From contig NBIV01000119.1 of NCBI GenBank assembly GCA_003194525.1, forward strand, positions 124,001 to 188,000: a DNA stretch of 64,000 nucleotides, given 5' to 3'. This DNA comes from Gracilariopsis chorda (Eukaryota > Rhodophyta > Florideophyceae > Gracilariales > Gracilariaceae). The notes below the pieces were generated by a model, which was not told the DNA's origin, searched no databases, and worked only from the letters and a program-made list of their open reading frames with translations. Within the stretch, counting starts at the first letter, position 1. Each line of letters starts with the position of its first letter. Position numbers and translations under genes: made by a program. Shown here piece after piece: positions 39,148 to 50,014 of this stretch.

Positions 39148-41058
39148 ATGCCTTCACTGACTCAACCTTCCTCCGCTGCCTCAACGGCGGGTGCACTGTT
39201 CTCCAGAGAAACGACGGCCATTTTCTATAACTATAAACGAAATCCGATTCAAAGAATGCTTGATTTTGACTTCATTTGTGCGCGACCTACTCCGTCTGTT
39301 GCTGCAATTGTTTCACCTGGTGCTGCTCCTGGTGGTTTCCAAAAAGCGTTCTTTGGCAAGGAAGAAGTTGCTATTCCGGTTTATGGCTCCACAGAGGCGG
39401 CATGTGCGGCCCATCCGAAGTCAGATGTATTCATTAACTTTGCGTCTTATCGATCTGCATATCAGAGTTCGTACATTGCTCTTAAACAGCAGTCCATCCG
39501 CACTATCGCGATCATAGCTGAGGGCGTCCCAGAGCGTGACACGAAGAAACTGATCTCGTACGCAAACCAGAATCGCAAAGTCATTATTGGTCCCGCTACA
39601 GTTGGAGGTGTGCAGGCAGGCTCATTCAAGATCGGTGATACTGCGGGAACCGTGGAGAACATTATTACTTGCAAGCTTCATCGCCCTGGTAGCGTTGGGT
39701 TTGTGTCCAAATCTGGAGGGCTTTCGAACGAAATGTACAATGTTCTGGCACGAGTAACGGATGGGCTTTATGAGGGAATTGCAGTGGGAGGCGATGCCTA
39801 TGCCGGATCAGGTTTGACCGATCATGTTCTTCGTTTCCAGTCAATGGAGGAAGTGAAGATGATCGTTCTACTGGGAGAACTAGGTGGAACAGATGAATAC
39901 GGAGTTGTAGAAGCACTGAAAAACGGCCGCATTACAAAACCAGTAGTCGCATGGGTAAGTGGCACGTGCGCAAAATGGTTTAACGCCGCTGAAGTACAGT
40001 TTGGTCATGCAGGCGCGAAGACGGGTGGCGAAGATGAGAGTGCGGAAGCAAAAAACGACGCACTGAGAAAGGCAGGGGCGATGGTTCCAGAAAACTTTGA
40101 TGGCTTTGCTGATATGATCAATAAGGTTTACAAGAGAATGGTTGATGAGGGCGATCTCCAACCTGCGAAAGATATCAAACCTCCCAACCTTCCCCAAGAT
40201 CTAGCTTCGGCCATCAAAGCAGGAGAAGTTCGGAAGACAACCAATGTAGTGTGCACGATTAGCAATGACACCGGTGAAGAGCCAACATATGTTCGCGTTC
40301 CCATATCCGAGATCATGAGTGATCACACAATAGGCGATGTGATTTCTCTTCTTTGGTTCAAAACACTTTTCCCAAAGTGGGCGACCAAGTTCATCGAACT
40401 TGTTCTTGTTACGGCAGCTGATCATGGACCCTGTGTTTCGGGTGCACATAACACTATTGTAGCTGCGCGTGCAGGAAAGGATTTAATCAGTTCGCTCTGC
40501 AGTGGTTTGCTTACAATTGGTCCAAGATTTGGAGGAGCAGTTGACGCTGCGGCAATCAACTTTAAGACAGCAAGTGACAATCACATTCCACCTGATGAGT
40601 TTGTCGAGAGCTTAAAGAAGAAAGGACAGAGAGTAGAAGGCATCGGTCACCGCATCAAGACAGCTGAGAACCGGGACAAACGTGTTGAGCTATTGGCAAA
40701 CTATGCGAAGGAGCATTTCCCAAGAATGGATACGTTCAACTATGCGAAGAAAGTTGAAGCATATACGTTACAGAAAGCGAACAATCTTGTGTTGAACATT
40801 GATGGAGCGATCGGGTCGTTGTTTGCAGATATGCTAGGCGGTGTTGGTAAGTACACGGACTCTGAGGTAATGGAGGTTCTGGAGCTGGGTGGTCTGAATG
40901 GATTATTCACGTTAAGTCGAAGTATTGGCTTCATTGGCCATGCCCTCGATCAGAAGCGTATGAAGCAACCTTTGTATAGACATCCGTGGGATGATGTTTT
41001 GTATGCGGAACCGGAACGTCCGAGTAGACTGGTTGATAACGATGATTCAGTCGAGTAA
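39148..41058 (+). CDS. ACLB: ATP-citrate lyase, ACLB-type subunit
   Basis: 636 aa from the ATG at 39148. In heteromeric ATP-citrate lyase this subunit carries the CoA-ligase-like region and the citrate-synthase-like domain, making cytosolic acetyl-CoA and oxaloacetate from citrate, CoA and ATP. The CoA-ligase part has VSPGAAPGGFQKAFFGKEE, GPATVGGVQAGSFKIGDTAG and the phospho-histidine motif QFGHAGAKTGGEDES. The citrate-synthase-like part has AADHGPCVSGAHNTIVAARA, EGIGHRIKTAENRDKR, ANNLVLNIDGAIGSLFADML and LDQKRMKQPLYRHPWDDVLY. The ATP-grasp (ACLA) part is absent, so a separate ACLA gene is expected elsewhere. No transit peptide or intron. Confidence 0.97.
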   Translation: MPSLTQPSSAASTAGALFSRETTAIFYNYKRNPIQRMLDFDFICARPTPSVAAIVSPGAAPGGFQKAFFGKEEVAIPVYGSTEAACAAHPKSDVFINFASYRSAYQSSYIALKQQSIRTIAIIAEGVPERDTKKLISYANQNRKVIIGPATVGGVQAGSFKIGDTAGTVENIITCKLHRPGSVGFVSKSGGLSNEMYNVLARVTDGLYEGIAVGGDAYAGSGLTDHVLRFQSMEEVKMIVLLGELGGTDEYGVVEALKNGRITKPVVAWVSGTCAKWFNAAEVQFGHAGAKTGGEDESAEAKNDALRKAGAMVPENFDGFADMINKVYKRMVDEGDLQPAKDIKPPNLPQDLASAIKAGEVRKTTNVVCTISNDTGEEPTYVRVPISEIMSDHTIGDVISLLWFKTLFPKWATKFIELVLVTAADHGPCVSGAHNTIVAARAGKDLISSLCSGLLTIGPRFGGAVDAAAINFKTASDNHIPPDEFVESLKKKGQRVEGIGHRIKTAENRDKRVELLANYAKEHFPRMDTFNYAKKVEAYTLQKANNLVLNIDGAIGSLFADMLGGVGKYTDSEVMEVLELGGLNGLFTLSRSIGFIGHALDQKRMKQPLYRHPWDDVLYAEPERPSRLVDNDDSVE

Positions 41059-41263
41059 ACGCAATGCTCTGGAGCGATGTCACGTGTTGAGAGGATGTCA
41101 TTTTGTCTGAAGAGTACACTTGGCTCTTGGTAAATATTCTTCTTTTCTATCCGATGGATCTTTCATGCTGCTGAAAGAGGTAGTTCTACGACGGATAATA
41201 GAGAGCTGTGCTTAATGTTGTTGTTGCTAATGGGCCGTGTTCCTAATTCCGGAAGCACGGTAA

Positions 41264-41850
41264 GAGCATCACTAACAAAAGACCTAAAAATCGTATCCCA
41301 AAGGTGCCAAATTCCTAAATTTCGCTTCGGTTCACATCTGGCATCACTATCAGCACTGCCCAAACCAAAAGCGCTGCCTCGAACACTTTCAAGTACAGTA
41401 CAGAGAGCATGCGCACACTCTCTGAGCTTCCTCAAGATGAGCGACACATCCTCCGAAGACCAGTTCATCAACTTCACTGACGAAGAAGAACAAGCTGCAG
41501 CCCACTGTATCGCGGCTATCATAGCAGTTCTGCCAACGGCCATTCGCCACCCAGAAACACACGGAAGTGGTTGCGAAGGCGAGGAGCATGCAGTTGCGAA
41601 GACATATTAGGGTTGGCGTTTCGGTTTGCCTTTGGCGCCAAATACAAGTGGCAAACGTGGGGAAATCGTGGCGCATCATGGTTGGTGCTTCAGTTTAGGT
41701 CGGAACCCAAATCTCCGGCTATATTCTTTCCAGAATAGCGTAGAGTTTAGGTCGCAACCTAAAATTTTTAGGTTTTGGGGACTTGATAGAGATGCATTCT
41801 GAAGCTGGAGCCCAAATATATAGGTATTTGGGTCTTTGTTAGAGATGCTC
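41264..41850. mobile_element. 587-bp MITE of the PIF/Harbinger type
   Basis: Terminal inverted repeats GAGCATCACTAACAAAAGACC (left) and its near-complement ggtctttgttagagatgctc (right), with the 3-bp duplication TAA at 41261-41263 and 41851-41853. A TWA duplication is diagnostic of PIF/Harbinger. The interior holds an ORF fragment (MSDTSSEDQFINFTDEEEQA) but no transposase, so it is non-autonomous. Confidence 0.88.
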
Positions 41851-41853
41851 TAA

Positions 41854-42855
41854 GACTTCTATTAGAAATAGTGCTTTAATGGAAAGACATGTAACGATTA
41901 AGGGTTAGCAATCTACCATCTGCACATACGCCTACTGTATACCCTTTCACATTGTCTGTATGCACCATGCAAATTTAACTTCCATCCCTGCGATTGCATG
42001 TACAGCCAGGGTTTCTTCTTTCAGAAGCCTCCGAAGGCAAATGATAAAATCTATTGATGTCTGTGCGCGTGGATGTGACACAGTAGCAGTACCAAAAATT
42101 ATCAAAGGAACGTTCTCGTCCGGGACAGCAAAGGATTAACTCCATCAAGAAGCACTTGTAGCTGGCACGAGATAATAGCAAAATGGGCAGGTCTGATACG
42201 GAGAGGTCGAAACATATCACACAGACCTCTGCAGCTCGCTGCCACTGGACAGCAGACGGCTCTTCAATTGTTTTGGAAAGTTACTTTTACAGCATCACAT
42301 GCATTGAACAATTTCATACCATTCGTCTTCCATCGTGACGGACGTGAGCAGGTTGGTTCAGATTGCAGATAATTTAGCTGATCTGCCCGGCTCCGGCCAA
42401 GGAAATGCATACAAAATATCTCACGAAAAGGAACCAATCATTTTGCATTCTCTATGCACACCAAAGATTTGTCACGGTAAAAGGCCATCGTATGGCTTCA
42501 CACTATTCGAAAAAGACGCCTCCACTGTAGCATGACAAAAGGCGGCAACCACTCGAAATACGTAATCTTGAAGTCGCTACGCCTCTTCGTCCAGCTTTCG
42601 CGTGGAACACTGCGGTTCGCGTAGGTATACCGACTCAGAATTCGGGCACCAACCCCACCAGTACAGCCGTCGTGACCGAACCATTCGTATGGACATGCTT
42701 CAATAACGCCAGTCTCCAGCTTTCACACCTTTCAAAGGTTTATCCATCCTTGCGACCAAGTGCATCTTAAACTGTCGTACAACGCACTGAGAAAAGCTCA
42801 TCCAGTGCTTTTGTCCTTTCTGTGTCGAACGAAGCGAGAGAAGAGCATCCTCGAG
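41854..42855. other. intergenic region
   Basis: No supported gene. It contains taagggttagc at 41899-41909. Small ORFs at 42335-42535 and on the reverse strand show no domain. Confidence 0.4.
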
Positions 42856-43953
42856 ATGCAAATTGGGTTTCTTCCCTGTGTGCCGCCGGCCGGTTCTGGG
42901 AGAACGCAAATTCTTCGAAGGAATGCCTTGTGCGACCAAAATGTAAGATTGAGATTCAATCAAACGCGAATGTCGAGTGCAAAGAGTGTGGCCTTGAGCA
43001 GAAGAGCTGCTCTGAAGGGAATATCTGCAGCAGGGCTGGGACTTTGCTTCACCACATCAAATCCCAGGACTGCGGAAGCTCGACGATTTTCGCAGCCAGA
43101 CTTCGTTTACGACGCAAAAAGTGGTTCATTTGTTCCGCCCTCTGCAATCGATACCCTTTTACGTCGAGACTACGGATCACGATTTGATCGATGCATCGTG
43201 GCTGGGGAGATTCACGACAACATGCGTACCCACGCAGCACAATTGGCAATAATCGACAGTGCACGAAGACTAGATGACGGTAAACAGCTTATTGTCGGGT
43301 TTGAACAGTTTTACCGAACTCATGATCATTTGCTAGATCTGTACGTTAAGGGTTTACTTTCTGTGAACTCATTGCTGCAGGTTACTGATTGGGAAAACAC
43401 CTGGGGGGTCGACCCCAAGCTCTACCTTCCAATATTTGAGTACTGTCGCATTTATGGAATCCCCATGCGTGGGCTGAACGTGCCTCGCCAATTTGTAGTA
43501 CACGTCAACCGGCTCGGTCTCGATGGTCTCCCAGATGAGCTGAAAGAATTCCTACCTGACAACATAGATCTGAGTAATCGGGCTCATTACGAGCACTTTG
43601 TACAACTTGTTCAAGAGGGGCACGATATTCACGAACTCGATCCTCGCATTTTGCGACGCTACTACGAAGTGCAAGTCTTGTGGGAAGAATGGATGAGCCA
43701 GTCAGTAGCTATGTCTTTGGGTTCCAAACCCAATACTCGAATGGTCGCACTCATCGGATCCGGACATGTTGAAGGGCGGTTTGGCTTCCCTGATCGAATC
43801 GAAAAGAGGTGCAATGAACGGCCATACACTATTGTCCCTCGTCCTGTACCATGGGTACGCGACGAGGGGTTCAGTTTACCCCAAATAAGTGGACCGGAAA
43901 AGAATATTGCAGATCTTGTGTGGTACATGAAGAGACGTGTTGATTTCGTATAG
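42856..43953 (+). CDS. ChaN/Tiki-superfamily (DUF399-like) protein, Tat-targeted to the thylakoid lumen
   Basis: 365 aa from the ATG at 42856. The bipartite leader has a plastid transit part (MQIGFLPCV, with the early Phe common in red algal transit peptides) then a twin-arginine signal SRRAALKGISAAGLGLC (about residues 48-64) and a TAEA cleavage site. The mature domain carries CIVAGEIHDN and ALIGSGHVEGRFGFPDR, the two conserved motifs of the ChaN-like haem-binding uptake family, with a long helical insert between. The family is linked to haem/iron handling in bacteria and proteolysis in Tiki relatives. The lumen role here is inference. No partner genes are adjacent. Confidence 0.85.
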   Translation: MQIGFLPCVPPAGSGRTQILRRNALCDQNVRLRFNQTRMSSAKSVALSRRAALKGISAAGLGLCFTTSNPRTAEARRFSQPDFVYDAKSGSFVPPSAIDTLLRRDYGSRFDRCIVAGEIHDNMRTHAAQLAIIDSARRLDDGKQLIVGFEQFYRTHDHLLDLYVKGLLSVNSLLQVTDWENTWGVDPKLYLPIFEYCRIYGIPMRGLNVPRQFVVHVNRLGLDGLPDELKEFLPDNIDLSNRAHYEHFVQLVQEGHDIHELDPRILRRYYEVQVLWEEWMSQSVAMSLGSKPNTRMVALIGSGHVEGRFGFPDRIEKRCNERPYTIVPRPVPWVRDEGFSLPQISGPEKNIADLVWYMKRRVDFV

Positions 43954-45588
43954 GTGGTGCGCATTTTTGAGAACGAGCTATACCCACGGTATCATAGATT
44001 CATTTCAAGCACGAACACCTTTACATATCCTCTCGTGTAAAGGTATATACGCGTACGCACGGCCTGTGGCAAGGAATCTGGACACTCCAGGGAAATTGAT
44101 TAGACTTTGGCAGCGAGTGTTGTCCTCCAGTTCACGTGGGCAGAGTTCATGGGTGGCCGCAGGAGTTTCTTGGTTTCCTGCGAACAGAGAAGTATCTCTA
44201 AATAGATGCTTCTACCCTTTTGCCATGATTAGACGTGAAGTACTCACAATAAAGCAAGAAGAAAGAGTTCTTGGGTTTACAAGTGCATATTCATGTGTAC
44301 TGAGGTAAATGTACGCTCTTGATGGCACGCCTGAAGACGCAGTAGTGATTCTTGAAAACTGTGCCTGTCTCGAGGAGGGGAAGTTTGTGTGTGTGTGTGT
44401 TTACCGGCACGTGCCTCTGATTTCGAGGCAACGGTACTATCTGTCTACCAGTAGAAGGCTAATCACTATTCGACGGCTAAATGTCCCAAATAGACCCAAT
44501 CGCATCTCCATTTGGCTTCCTCATCCAGTGTAACTTCTTAGTGTTTTACCCGGGAAGTTTTGGCTCACGAGAACGTACTCCCTCCAGACACAAAGATATT
44601 TTCAATTCTGTCTACAGCCCAAGGAATAACACTTTCGTCTTGCATTGTATGATAGGTAAGAGGTGGTCTTGATGGTCTAAGTTGAGGATCCGACGAAGTG
44701 TAGCATGCTGTTTAGTTCCAAAGCAAGTGACCATCAGTTCCCAGAAAAGTGTCGGTGAATGGGAGTGGCCCAGTTGCTGGTAAAATGGCCAGATAGGGGG
44801 TTGAGATTTACTTCAAGAGAAGGTCTTTGACAAGGAGCTCTTACCCTGGTGTAAGTAGCGCCAGTTCATACTAACACATACCATGTGACAGCAGCAGATT
44901 GTTCAGACGCGTCATAACAAGCATTTGCCCAGGAATGGTATGTGATTTCCATGTGTCTCGCAGCTCTTGGGTTCCTGGGACGAGATTGACCTCGTCGCGG
45001 TGAGGTAAGCCTGCGATCTGTAGTACAGATTCGGTACGTTTCGAAGTTTATGCGTTTATGCGAGGGCTCAAGGCATGTCAGGTGGCCACGCATCGCCGCG
45101 CACAATGTTTGTTGCAATGCTTGCAAGGTCACAAATCGAGCATCCGGAGCATATCGGTGTCGACAATGCTGTGGACTCATCTGCAAAAGACTTCTGTGGA
45201 CAGCTCGCTGAAGATATCGAAGTTAAAGAGTTAGACTTTCGTAGAAACGCTGCTCAAACCCACAGGGTTTGAACAGTGTTACTCTAATAAAGGCATGGAA
45301 CATTGTTAGACGACTGGGCTACAAAAAGTGGCCGGCCAGGCACCAGATGAACTTGGACAGCGATACTTGGAAGTGACTATCACAATATCACAACATGTAC
45401 GCCTAAAATTCATTACGCGTGGGACTGGTCAAATAATATTATCCGAAATAGAGGCCTTGATCGCTCGTTCGAAGTTGAAGCATCAACCCTTCACGACACT
45501 GTCGCAAACTTGACATTGCTAAGCTTACCAGCTCATTCCTGGGTTGATTTGAGGAGAACACCGGGACGACCTCACGAACGCACAAAAG
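43954..45588. other. intergenic region
   Basis: 1.6 kb with no supported gene. A (TG)8 microsatellite lies at 44385-44400. Several 60-120-codon ORFs overlap on both strands without a coding signature. Confidence 0.4.
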
Positions 45589-46761
45589 ATGGCTTCTTTT
45601 CAGCACCGGCCATGGACAGTGAAGCAAGACATACTGCTTATACAAGTTGTACTCGCAACGAACGCACACCGTGAAATTTCACGTACAAAGCGGATCAAGT
45701 CTTACGCGACAAACTTATCGTGTAACAAGATGCCCGCGATTCTTAGCACGTTTAGCAGTCAAGCGGCAAAGGCAAAGCTTGAACCGCGTACTGCTGCATC
45801 CCTGAAGAAGAGGTTCGGAGTACTACTGCGCAAGTATCTAAATCCAAGTAGCGGTCCCTCGGACTGTGTGATTACCAATGAAATGAAGCGATTTATGGAT
45901 CAAGTTATGGAAGATCGACGAAAAGCTTGGAACTTGCCTCCTCTTCGGCGTATTTTGTCTTTGCCTTCTGAAGAAAGCGAGAATATTGTTCCCCAAGAAC
46001 AGAACCTTCTTCACCGAACGAGCACTTGCGCAGACGAAACTCAGGGAAACCTCCGAGCCCAAGGAAAGAAAGCTACGCCATCTGGCTTACGGCCTTGTGA
46101 ATCGGGAACCCTAAACGTGAATGCAAACAGCCAAGGCTTTTCAGGGTGGGGAGAACCAGAAAGAACCGAGGATAGAGCTGTTCCGTACAAGAAGAGAGCT
46201 TTTGAAAACAGGTATATGGCTGAAAGTGAGGTGTGCAATCCATATAACAACCAGCCCGTGGAGCGTCAGCAATGGGACAGCCGCAATGTTAGAGTATTGA
46301 AAGGACGAGCAAGGGGCCCGCCATCCGAGAAAGACGAATCAGCAGCACCTGCAAGGTCCAAGAACGATGGAAGTATGAGGCCTCGAACAGAGAACTTCGT
46401 TGAAACATTCCGGATTTCAGAGGAAGCGTCACTAAAGAATTGGTCTGCTGTGCAGAACATGGGTCATCCATTACAGCGTATTGCAATGGAAAGGGAAGAT
46501 GAGCTCGTCAAAATGTACAATCAAGTTGAAGAACTAATCTTTCAACTGAACGCTGATCATCAATTGAAGATGCTGGAGATGAAACAAAACTACGAACGCG
46601 AAGAACACGAGCTAGATCAAGAACTCGAGGCGCTGCAACGCAAACTGAGGATTCGACAATTTAAGAATATGCTTGAGATTCGGAGACGCAAGCAAATGTA
46701 CGAAATAGAAGAACTGGAATACTACAAGGAGCTTGGGCGCATGGGTACCAGCAGGGAATGA
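45589..46761 (+). CDS. SANT/Myb-like protein with a C-terminal coiled coil
   Basis: 390 aa from the ATG at 45589. The N-terminus (RPWTVKQDILLIQVVLATNA, then AASLKKRFGVLLRKYLN) looks like a Myb/SANT-type DNA-binding domain. A low-complexity polar middle is followed by a ~90-residue coiled coil (LQRIAMEREDELVKMYNQVE through IRRRKQMYEIEELEYYKELG). It could be a host transcription factor or a domesticated transposon ORF1; no transposase lies next to it. Its function is unknown. Confidence 0.7.
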   Translation: MASFQHRPWTVKQDILLIQVVLATNAHREISRTKRIKSYATNLSCNKMPAILSTFSSQAAKAKLEPRTAASLKKRFGVLLRKYLNPSSGPSDCVITNEMKRFMDQVMEDRRKAWNLPPLRRILSLPSEESENIVPQEQNLLHRTSTCADETQGNLRAQGKKATPSGLRPCESGTLNVNANSQGFSGWGEPERTEDRAVPYKKRAFENRYMAESEVCNPYNNQPVERQQWDSRNVRVLKGRARGPPSEKDESAAPARSKNDGSMRPRTENFVETFRISEEASLKNWSAVQNMGHPLQRIAMEREDELVKMYNQVEELIFQLNADHQLKMLEMKQNYEREEHELDQELEALQRKLRIRQFKNMLEIRRRKQMYEIEELEYYKELGRMGTSRE

Positions 46762-47431
46762 AATCGCTGCGTTCGGTTTTACTGTTCTTGACGGCAGTGG
46801 TGAAGACATACAGGGGTTTCAACAGTTCTTGTCTCATGCTAATCGCTAATCGATCTAAATATCTGTCATCCCCTACTTGAATTCTCACCGTTGCTCGGAA
46901 TCGAGCACAATTTTTGACTAGAAGTAGCGTCTCCGCCAGTAGATGGAGAACGCGCTGAGTCCTCAGAGAAAGGCTTGGAGTGAGCAGTCTCGACTCTTTT
47001 CCCATGGTTTCGCATCACATCATAGAAACCAACGATAGCAGAGTAACGCACTCGCCAGCGTTTGAGGATATGGTTAGAGAGGTCTTGATTGGGGAAAGCC
47101 TTCTCGCACGCATTAGAAATCGTATATGGTCTGAATCGACTTGGTGGTAGATCTCCGGAGCGCCCAGGCGAGGGCAAATATCCAGTCGATTCACTCGGAC
47201 AGAGAGCTTCTGTGTGTGATCAACATCCAGCTTCGAGAATCCTCTCAGGTACGGAGATATCAACCAACACTTGACAACATAAATAGATCTGTCATAAGTT
47301 AACAAATTGCACAGAAAAAACCCTTACACCACAAGAACGAGAGCAGTTGGGAAATGATATACTGCCTCATTCCAAGACACAGCACGAAGGCGTACTCGTA
47401 ACCCTTTAGCCTTCAACAAAACAAATCGCGT
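46762..47431. other. intergenic region
   Basis: Minus-strand ORFs of about 100 codons (46866-47177, 47015-47305) overlap in different frames. One includes a fairly protein-like segment (SNHILKRWRVRYSAIVGFYD), but no gene is supported. Confidence 0.35.
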
Positions 47432-50014
47432 TTAAGATTTTCCCTGCTCCAGAACCACTGATGAATCCAGATGTGGCTCTCCGTGCTTGTTAACCACCTC
47501 AGAAGCTCGATAAGCTATAATCGGGTCATTATCTTCAGTGAAGGGCTTCAGTATTTGTTCCCCATCTCTTGAGATTCCCAGGAACTCGACTAAACACTGC
47601 CGGCTGTCTGAAAGACGTTTGGAAGTGGCTTTCGTACGAGTAGCCAACAAGAGTAACGAGAACATCGATGGATCGGCTTCCTGAAGCAACTGACGTGGGA
47701 CAGAGACTGACCCTTTGAGAAACATCCGAGGAATCGAATCAAACTGATTTGAACGGAATCTGCTGCGTGAAACAAAGGGAACTGTTACCGCAAAGAACTC
47801 AATGACGATTTCACACATGTGCAATAACCCTTTCATACTAGAACGGCCAGAGGTTATTTCAACTACTGAGGTGTAGATTTTGTTCAACGCATCAGAAAGG
47901 GCACTGCGGGCTTCTGCCCTACTCGCAAAAACAAAGTTCAGAATATCCGAATGGGTTGCACATAGTATTTTCCACTCTCGGGCATGGTGCATAGTTTCCC
48001 TTTGAAACAAGAACCTTGAGTGATGGGTTGCCATGCTTTCGATTTCTCTGAGAACCCTTAGACAAAAGGGTTTGTCGAGATACTTGACCAAAGCCCGCGT
48101 CGAAGATATATATCTGGAAGCTGGCGTTCTATAGGGTCTTCCAACTTGGCTTCCGAGTCTCGAATCACTCATGGAGGAACTTCCAGTTTTCTCTTGGAAT
48201 GCTTTCTTACCTACAGGCTGATCTTCATCACTTGAATTCTCTGCTCGGGCACCCAGATACTCCACTGTCAAAGGACTAAATAGCAGTAAACGGAGTACAT
48301 CAACAACAAAATTCTCCCACGTACCTACCTTGAAAACATTTGTTAACACGTTCTCCATTTCATGACCATCTAGAAGAGCGCGAAAAGTATCTATATTGTC
48401 CCTGAGTCGAAGGACTACGTCTTCGGTAAGCCCCTCCAAGCACTTGAGCACCGCAAAGTCGTATATCAAGTTAAATAGGCGGTTTCTAGCCGAAGGGGAA
48501 GTAGTGTCGGCGAAGAGAGTTAACACCGTTTTCAGGCCACCAATTTCATCAAAGCAATCCATGTTCAGTTGAGCAGAAGTGAGAAACTCATCCCAAGTGT
48601 GATGTAGTCTGGGGAAAAGGCCTTCACATATCAGGACACGATCGACGTCCGTATGTGTTAAATCTCCCATGTGAAGAGCAAGTGCTGCAAGGCATTGTGA
48701 TGAAATGTTTATGCTAGGGTACTTATCACTTGACTTCAACAAAAACAAGTAGCATCTCAGTGCGCGCTCCCACATAACGTCATCATCCTGTCGTCCATGC
48801 ATGTCCTCTACAACATCTGAAAAGACTTTGCGAGCAACTTCTTCAACGCGAGAAGAACATGCGCCTTTGACAAAACTGGCATGTGCCCCAATGTTCACCA
48901 AAAGCGTGAATACCGAACCGTCTCTCTCGCTACGTTCCGCACCGCGCATTCTTCTAACAATCTCTGTAAGAAGATTAATTCCCGTTTCCATTCCGTCGAG
49001 GCACGCTCCAACAACATATCCAGCTAGCAACAAAAGTGCACTGTTTCTACCGTATGTCTTTAACGAGTTATTTGTCAGATACTCATGCAACACTTTCCAA
49101 GCCTGTCCGGTAGGTTCAAAACGTTCATAGGGGTGCCATGGCACGGGTGCTTTGCGAATGAAACCCAAATGCAGGTCTTGCTTCATCCTGCGACGACTAA
49201 CAGCAAAGGCACCGTACAATGCGTCTTCAGCACTCTCAGTGGATAAGGTGAACAATGCTTCTTCGTTTACGTTCTCATTCTCATCTGAAACATTTAACGT
49301 CTGAAACATGGAAGCAACACGATGGCATTGGACAGGATAAGGCGGTTGTGGTAACATCGGTTTCAGTTTCGGAAGTTGATCCGAAAGATAAGCTAGATTC
49401 TGCTCAGTCGCTTCCATTCCGATGGATGAACGACGCACATCTCCATCTGACAGTATTGTTGGTTCAGGTGGTTGAGGTGGATCAAGTGGACTTCGTTCAT
49501 CCGGAAAGCTTGGTACCCATGAACTTTCTTCACCGTAGCTTGGTTTTCGGTCAGATCTTGGAACTGGAGGAAGCGGCCTGGATGGCGGAGGTGGTAGGAT
49601 ACTTGAAAGCACATTGCTATCGTTTGGTTTTTGCTGCTCGGATGTATTGGCCGAGGAAAATGGATATGACCTTCGCTTTCCAAGCGCGTCTGCCGGTCTC
49701 TCAACTTTCGCAAAATCTGGCTTGGGGGGGAGCGGCGGGGGAGCGCTCTGCGGAATTAGTCCAATACGAGCGAAGTCTGGTTTTGGCGGGAGTGGTGGCG
49801 GGATGTCGGACTGCACACGAGCAAATGCGGGTTTTGGCGGAAGCGGGGGTGGGGTTGTGTCCTGTGCAGTGCCTCTACTTCGCTCTGGGAACGTTGTTGG
49901 TGGCAATCTGATGACAGAGCTGCATGGAGCTTCAGAGTCATCCACGGATTCAGCTTCTTCATATGACCATAGTCTGAGATCAGTACCGAGATTTGGCAAT
50001 GGAGAGGAAGACAT
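47432..50014 (-). CDS. large protein with N-terminal PPPLPPKP repeats, unknown function
   Basis: 860 aa from the ATG at 50014. Residues 55-62, 72-79 and 92-99 are exact PPPLPPKP copies, each followed by xFA(R/K), plus a further Pro-rich run (LPPPPSRPLPPVP). These match class II SH3-ligand or profilin-binding sites. From about residue 280 the protein is almost entirely helical with leucine spacing like an armadillo/HEAT-type repeat array (LLLLAGYVVGACLDGMETGI, CLAALALHMGDLTHTDVDRV). No catalytic motif or membrane segment. It may be a cytoskeletal or trafficking scaffold, which is inference from the Pro-rich repeats only. Confidence 0.82.
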   Translation of the reverse strand: MSSSPLPNLGTDLRLWSYEEAESVDDSEAPCSSVIRLPPTTFPERSRGTAQDTTPPPLPPKPAFARVQSDIPPPLPPKPDFARIGLIPQSAPPPLPPKPDFAKVERPADALGKRRSYPFSSANTSEQQKPNDSNVLSSILPPPPSRPLPPVPRSDRKPSYGEESSWVPSFPDERSPLDPPQPPEPTILSDGDVRRSSIGMEATEQNLAYLSDQLPKLKPMLPQPPYPVQCHRVASMFQTLNVSDENENVNEEALFTLSTESAEDALYGAFAVSRRRMKQDLHLGFIRKAPVPWHPYERFEPTGQAWKVLHEYLTNNSLKTYGRNSALLLLAGYVVGACLDGMETGINLLTEIVRRMRGAERSERDGSVFTLLVNIGAHASFVKGACSSRVEEVARKVFSDVVEDMHGRQDDDVMWERALRCYLFLLKSSDKYPSINISSQCLAALALHMGDLTHTDVDRVLICEGLFPRLHHTWDEFLTSAQLNMDCFDEIGGLKTVLTLFADTTSPSARNRLFNLIYDFAVLKCLEGLTEDVVLRLRDNIDTFRALLDGHEMENVLTNVFKVGTWENFVVDVLRLLLFSPLTVEYLGARAENSSDEDQPVGKKAFQEKTGSSSMSDSRLGSQVGRPYRTPASRYISSTRALVKYLDKPFCLRVLREIESMATHHSRFLFQRETMHHAREWKILCATHSDILNFVFASRAEARSALSDALNKIYTSVVEITSGRSSMKGLLHMCEIVIEFFAVTVPFVSRSRFRSNQFDSIPRMFLKGSVSVPRQLLQEADPSMFSLLLLATRTKATSKRLSDSRQCLVEFLGISRDGEQILKPFTEDNDPIIAYRASEVVNKHGEPHLDSSVVLEQGKS

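Noticed and set aside
41215..41610. 131-aa ORF next to ACLB
   Set aside because: It spans the left MITE boundary and starts outside it, so it is not a unit.
44385..44400. TG microsatellite as a regulatory element
   Set aside because: A short simple repeat with no gene nearby; no basis for a function.
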